From: Butyrivibrio proteoclasticus
Lineage (GTDB): Bacteria; Bacillota; Clostridia; Lachnospirales; Lachnospiraceae
Assembly: GCF_900115735.1 (NCBI RefSeq)
Contig: NZ_FOXO01000032.1
Location: 1 to 42,946 of the forward strand
Direction: 5' to 3'
Length of the DNA stretch: 42,946 bases
In this document: positions 39,655 through 42,946 of the stretch, piece by piece
How positions within the stretch are numbered: position 1 is the first letter of the stretch
Layout of the letters: each line of letters opens with the position of its first letter
Program-made: the position numbers and the translations under genes
The notes under the pieces: generated by a model
Seen by the model: only the letters and a program-made list of their open reading frames with translations
Told to the model about the DNA's origin: nothing
The model's database searches: none

Positions 39655-40695
39655 ATGGGAGTAAGAAAAGAACTTGTTGGAAATGCACCTGGCGGAGAGC
39701 AGGTACACGCATATCACATCAGCAATGACAATATGGAAGTTGTTGTTCTTGATTATGGCTGCATAATCAGAAACATTATTGTTCCTGATAAGAATGGTAA
39801 TAAAATAGATGTTGCTCTGGGATATGCAGATCTTGATGGTTATTTTGTAAATGACTGTTTTCTTGGAGCTACAGTAGGACCAACAGCTAATAGAATTGCA
39901 AATGCAAAATATAGCATAGAAGGAAGAGAGTTTAATCTTCCTGTTAATGATGGAGTGAATAATCTTCACACAGATATGGAAAAAGGATTCCATAAGCGCG
40001 TATGGAAGGGCGAGGAAAGTGATAATTCAGTTAAATTCACTTTGGAGTCTTCAGATGGCGATATGGGATTTTCAGGAAACAGAGTATTTACTCTTGTTGT
40101 TTCTTTATCAAAAGAAAATGAGCTGTCTCTTCATTACCATGCTACAAGTGATGCAAAGACACTTATAAATATGACAAACCATTCATACTTTAATCTTGGT
40201 GGACACAATTCGGGAAGCATTCTTGAACATACACTTAAACTTAATGCTGTTCAGTATACACCTGTAATTGATTCAGCAGCTATTCCTACAGGTGAGATTG
40301 CTTCTGTAAAAGGTACACCATTTGATTTTACTGAAGGTAAGACAATTGGCAGAGATGTAAATGCTGATGACGCACAGCTGAAATTTGTAGGCGGCTACGA
40401 TCATAACTTTGTGGTAGATGGAGCAGATGGTACACTTAAAGAGTTTGCAGTGGCTTCTTCTCCGGATACAGGAATTACTATGAAATGTTTTACAACACTT
40501 CCTGGATTTCAGCTATATGTGGGCAACTTCCTTAAAGCAAACAATGCAAAAGATGGTGCGACATATGAGCCAAGAAACGGATTTTGCCTTGAAACACAGT
40601 TCTATCCCGATTCAATAAATCAGCCTTCTTTCCCTCAGCCGGTATTTGGCCCTGAGAAAGAATATGATACAGAGACTGTGTATCAGTTTTGTTGA
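39655..40695 (+). CDS. galM: Aldose 1-epimerase
   Basis: A 346-residue mutarotase that interconverts alpha and beta aldoses, feeding glycolysis. Motifs: GATVGPTANRIANAKY, VNNLHTDMEKGFHKRVW (His), NMTNHSYFNLGGH (catalytic His), GGYDHNFV, and FCLETQFYPDSINQPSFP with the catalytic Glu. The length is normal. ATTGGAGGAAAA precedes the ATG, 25 bases after recR. No signal peptide, so it is cytosolic. It probably shares the dnaX-recR transcript or a promoter too weak to see. Confidence 0.95.
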   Translation: MGVRKELVGNAPGGEQVHAYHISNDNMEVVVLDYGCIIRNIIVPDKNGNKIDVALGYADLDGYFVNDCFLGATVGPTANRIANAKYSIEGREFNLPVNDGVNNLHTDMEKGFHKRVWKGEESDNSVKFTLESSDGDMGFSGNRVFTLVVSLSKENELSLHYHATSDAKTLINMTNHSYFNLGGHNSGSILEHTLKLNAVQYTPVIDSAAIPTGEIASVKGTPFDFTEGKTIGRDVNADDAQLKFVGGYDHNFVVDGADGTLKEFAVASSPDTGITMKCFTTLPGFQLYVGNFLKANNAKDGATYEPRNGFCLETQFYPDSINQPSFPQPVFGPEKEYDTETVYQFC

Positions 40696-40723
40696 ATAAT
40701 AAATAGTTATACGGAGAAAAGAT

Positions 40724-41950
40724 TTGGCGGAAGTAAAAGATTTTAGCGCTTATGCCGGAAAAATAAATAAAACTGAAGGTGACAAAACATCTTTTACCAG
40801 GGAAACTTCTTATAAAGAAAAAATCAGAAGTCATAAGCTGGCAGTCTTTTTCAGAACAGTGAGTGTTGCGGCTATTGTCATATTACTTGTTGCGGCAATC
40901 TACATAAGTTGGAGAGATAAAGAGTATTCAGAGGCAACGCTTACGCAAGGGGCAGGAATAACAAATGGCGCTGATGCTAAGGTCATAGGACTTGGCGGAT
41001 ATATAGTCCAGTACAGTAAAGATGGTATAAGCTGTATTGATGAAAATGGTAAGGTTCTTTGGAATCAGACCTATGAAATGCAAAATCCAATAGCGCATAC
41101 ATGCCAGAATGTGATAGCTGTGGGAGATTATAATGGTCATAACATCTATGTGAGTAGTGCCGGTGGAGCGATGGGAGAAATTGATACGAACCTCCCTATA
41201 AGGGATTTTTGTGTATCTGCTCAGGGCGTTGTGGCGGTAGTGCTTGACGGAACAGATGTGACATGGATTTACTTATATGATTCAAAGGGAAATGCCATTG
41301 CTAACTTTAAGACCACAATGAAAGACAGTGGGTATCCTATAAGTGTAAGCATTTCTCCAAATGGCGAATTGGTTGGCGTTTCGTATATATATCCTGAAGA
41401 CGGCACAGTTAAAACTAGTGTGGCATTTTTTAACTTTGGTTCTGTAGGGCAGAATTCAATTGATAATTATGCCAGCGGCTATGATTATCCTGGTGTGGTT
41501 GTTCCTTATGTTCAGTTTATGAATTCGAGCTCCGTATTTGCTGTTTCGGATGACAGAATAATGTTTTATACAGGAGAAGAAAAGCCTGTCAGTCAAAGCG
41601 AGAACTTTACCGGAAACGAGCAGGTCAGATCGGTATATTTTAATGATTACTATGTGGGACTTGTTTTTTCTAACAGCACTGAAGAGGGAAATTACAGACT
41701 GCAGGTATATAACACATCCGGAGAATTATCTCTCACTACATATTTTGACATTGATTACTCTGAAATCATATTCAGTAATAAGCAGATCATCATTTATAAT
41801 GAAGATGAGTGCGTGATAAAAGATATGAACGGACACGATAAGTTTTCTGGAGTTTTCGAGGAGCCTGTAAGAACTCTGGTACCAACCAATCTGAGAAACA
41901 AATTTGTGCTTGTTACTGCGGATAGCGTTGATACATATACATTAAAGTAA
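40724..41950 (+). CDS. DUF5711-like membrane-anchored repeat protein
   Basis: A 408-residue protein. A cytosolic N-terminus of about 45 residues leads to one membrane helix near 46-66 (VSVAAIVILLVAAIYIS), then an outside domain of about 330 residues. That domain looks like a beta-propeller, with repeated strand-turn units such as GGYIVQYSKDGISCIDENGK and VSISPNGELVGVSYIYPEDG. It fits my memory of DUF5711. Begins with TTG after GGAG at good spacing; no in-frame ATG is suitable. Located 9 bases ahead of a CvpA-family gene, probably co-transcribed. Function unknown. Confidence 0.78.
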   Translation: MAEVKDFSAYAGKINKTEGDKTSFTRETSYKEKIRSHKLAVFFRTVSVAAIVILLVAAIYISWRDKEYSEATLTQGAGITNGADAKVIGLGGYIVQYSKDGISCIDENGKVLWNQTYEMQNPIAHTCQNVIAVGDYNGHNIYVSSAGGAMGEIDTNLPIRDFCVSAQGVVAVVLDGTDVTWIYLYDSKGNAIANFKTTMKDSGYPISVSISPNGELVGVSYIYPEDGTVKTSVAFFNFGSVGQNSIDNYASGYDYPGVVVPYVQFMNSSSVFAVSDDRIMFYTGEEKPVSQSENFTGNEQVRSVYFNDYYVGLVFSNSTEEGNYRLQVYNTSGELSLTTYFDIDYSEIIFSNKQIIIYNEDECVIKDMNGHDKFSGVFEEPVRTLVPTNLRNKFVLVTADSVDTYTLK

Positions 41951-41959
41951 GGGTGACAT

Positions 41960-42427
41960 ATGAACTTTGATATTTCACAGGTGGTTTTGACAATAGTAGT
42001 TGTCTGCCTATTTCTTTGGAGAATATCATATGGAAAAAATAATGGCCTGTTTGCGGAAGCGGCAGGCCTTATTGCTGTTTTTGCGGCATTTGCTTCTGTG
42101 TACTATGTTACAAATATAGCTGGAAGCGTGCTTAATCAAAATTATGGAGTGATAATTCCCAAAATAGGCTATTTATTGGTTGCATTTGTGGTATACAAAA
42201 TCATGACTGCCATAGGAGATGCTTTTAAGAAAATGAGAAATGTGCCAATATTCGGGGCAATGGATAGATTTTTGGGGGCAATTCTTGGTGCAGTTGAGGC
42301 TATGGCTATCATATATCTAATAGAATATGTGACAGATATAGAGATAATAACCAGTACAATAACTGTTTTAATGCAGCTTTACGCTAGTGTTTATGAAGCT
42401 TTTGGTAAAAGTTTTATAAATAATTAA
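41960..42427 (+). CDS. CvpA-family membrane protein
   Basis: A 155-residue membrane protein with four hydrophobic segments, N-terminal AEAAGLIAVFAAFAS and the GAMDRFLGAILGAVEAM stretch characteristic of the CvpA (colicin V production) family. These small proteins are linked to envelope homeostasis and, in Firmicutes, often sit near cell-wall or division genes. RBS AGGGTGAC overlaps the gap. It is the last gene before the rRNA operon; the first rRNA promoter starts 9 bases after its stop. Confidence 0.82.
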   Translation: MNFDISQVVLTIVVVCLFLWRISYGKNNGLFAEAAGLIAVFAAFASVYYVTNIAGSVLNQNYGVIIPKIGYLLVAFVVYKIMTAIGDAFKKMRNVPIFGAMDRFLGAILGAVEAMAIIYLIEYVTDIEIITSTITVLMQLYASVYEAFGKSFINN

Positions 42428-42435
42428 AAAAAGTG

Positions 42436-42464
42436 TTGCATTGCAAAATGAGTAGTGCTATACT
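42436..42464 (+). promoter_or_regulatory. rRNA operon promoter P1
   Basis: TTGCAT (42436-42441), 17-base spacer, TATACT (42459-42464), with an A-run just upstream. It lies 9 bases after the CvpA-family stop. Confidence 0.65.
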
Positions 42465-42557
42465 TTGACTTACCCGTTGCGGAGGAAACAACCTCAGTAA
42501 ATAAGCGGATTTTTGACAATCAATCATTTTGATGAGTCGAAAAAATAAAAAAAGTTG

Positions 42558-42586
42558 TTGACAAACATCTGAAGCTGCGATATACT
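42558..42586 (+). promoter_or_regulatory. rRNA operon promoter P2
   Basis: Perfect TTGACA (42558-42563), 17-base spacer, TATACT (42581-42586), preceded by an A-rich block (42540-42553) that could act as an UP element. Tandem promoters with this spacing are normal for rRNA operons. Confidence 0.85.
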
Positions 42587-42592
42587 AAACGA

Positions 42593-42881
42593 GTTGCTGC
42601 TGAAGAGCACAACAACAAAGCACCTTGACAAATAAACAGTAATGCAACCCTGAAAAATTCCAAAAAGCAATGAGCATTGTGGAATCAGGAAAGCAGAAAT
42701 CGAATGAGCTTGCTCAATGAGATTTATGATTGACTGATTACATTTTGCGAATGCAAAAGCTTGGGAATTACGAAGTAATTCGCAAGACCAATGCTCAAAA
42801 GAGAATTTATTCAGAACAAAGAAATAGTAAATAACGGACAGAACAAAAGCCAAGCTTAAGTTCTAGCCTGATCAAACTTTT
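42593..42881 (+). other. rRNA leader
   Basis: About 290 transcribed bases between P2 and 16S. A TTGACAAATAAACAG segment (42625-42639) may hold the boxA-type antitermination signal. A hairpin pairs 42649-42662 with 42680-42689 (CCTG and ATTCCA against TGGAAT and CAGG). Two small hairpins, near 42744-42760 and 42764-42782, follow. TGAGCATTG (42671-42679) is also complementary to CAATGCTCA (42789-42797). No protein gene is seen in 42428-42881. Confidence 0.7.

Positions 42882-42946
<65 letters not shown>

Noticed and set aside
42513..42541. Third rRNA promoter at TTGACA 42513-42518
   Set aside because: No acceptable -10 element lies 15-19 bases downstream.

Overview
The window looks like chromosome of a low-GC anaerobic Firmicute of the family Lachnospiraceae, most like Butyrivibrio or Pseudobutyrivibrio. 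The grounds are the first 65 or so bases of a 16S rRNA gene at the right edge, a Gram-positive gene repertoire (ECF sigma/anti-sigma, LytTR regulators, many lipoproteins, GSI-alpha glutamine synthetase), AGGAGG-type ribosome binding sites and several GGDEF proteins. Genus is inference; the family call is fairly safe. Nothing looks like phage, plasmid or CRISPR. The one mobile element visible is the end of an IS1182-like insertion sequence at the left edge.

Layout. 1-352: 5' part of an IS1182-like transposase and its terminal repeat. 482-1775: ECF sigma factor and membrane anti-sigma-like partner, translationally coupled. 1854-4211: LytTR response regulator and a 7TM, AgrC/GHKL-type sensor kinase. 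4428-10007: a same-strand cluster, AT-rich by eye: lipoprotein, membrane-anchored alpha/beta hydrolase, CPBP (CAAX-protease-like) protein, flavodoxin-ferredoxin fusion (EFR1), ASCH protein, two-gene ABC transporter. 10028-13212: metabolic/repair-type genes: P-loop nucleoside kinase-like protein, YbaK deacylase, COG0523 GTPase lacking CxCC, PflA-like radical SAM protein. 13241-16706 (minus): two tandem paralogous 7TM-type diguanylate cyclases. 16802-19948 (minus): an SPFH / zinc-ribbon / TPM operon corresponding to Bacillus ydjI-ydjG-ydjH. 20043-21948: ASKHA ATPase, cupin and a 56-residue Cys-rich DUF6472-like protein. 21965-26652: carbohydrate-type ABC importer (ATPase, two permeases, binding protein) with a very large palindromic element before the binding-protein gene. 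26751-30921: two lipoproteins, an FRG-domain protein, a NUDIX hydrolase and a hairpin-rich spacer. 30951-33650: stand-alone LytTR regulator, then glnA and an ANTAR regulator behind a leader that looks like an ANTAR-controlled attenuator. 33717-33804 (minus): tRNA-Ser(CGA). 33978-35846: dCache-GGDEF protein. 35964-42427: pfkA, dnaX, ybaB, recR, galM, a DUF5711-like protein and a CvpA-family protein. 42428-42946: tandem rRNA promoters, leader and start of 16S rRNA.

Most interesting regulation. (1) The glnA leader carries a near-consensus promoter, a small hairpin with a hexaloop having A at position 1 and G at position 4 (the ANTAR target signature), and an overlapping intrinsic terminator that cannot form at the same time. 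The gene after glnA encodes an ANTAR protein whose receiver domain has lost its phosphorylation residues, so its signal is probably not phosphorylation. (2) tRNA-Ser has a strong promoter, but a perfect 13-bp terminator-like hairpin lies between promoter and tRNA. (3) The ydjIGH-like promoter and the leader of a lipoprotein gene about 6.7 kb away share a 14-base sequence inside dyad symmetries, a possible common operator. (4) Palindromes sharing a 14-base arm occur at 4222 and 33655, and other large hairpins sit in intergenic gaps, suggesting small dispersed palindromic elements.

All calls come from reading the sequence; no database search was run. Promoters and RNA structures are pattern matches and were not computed.
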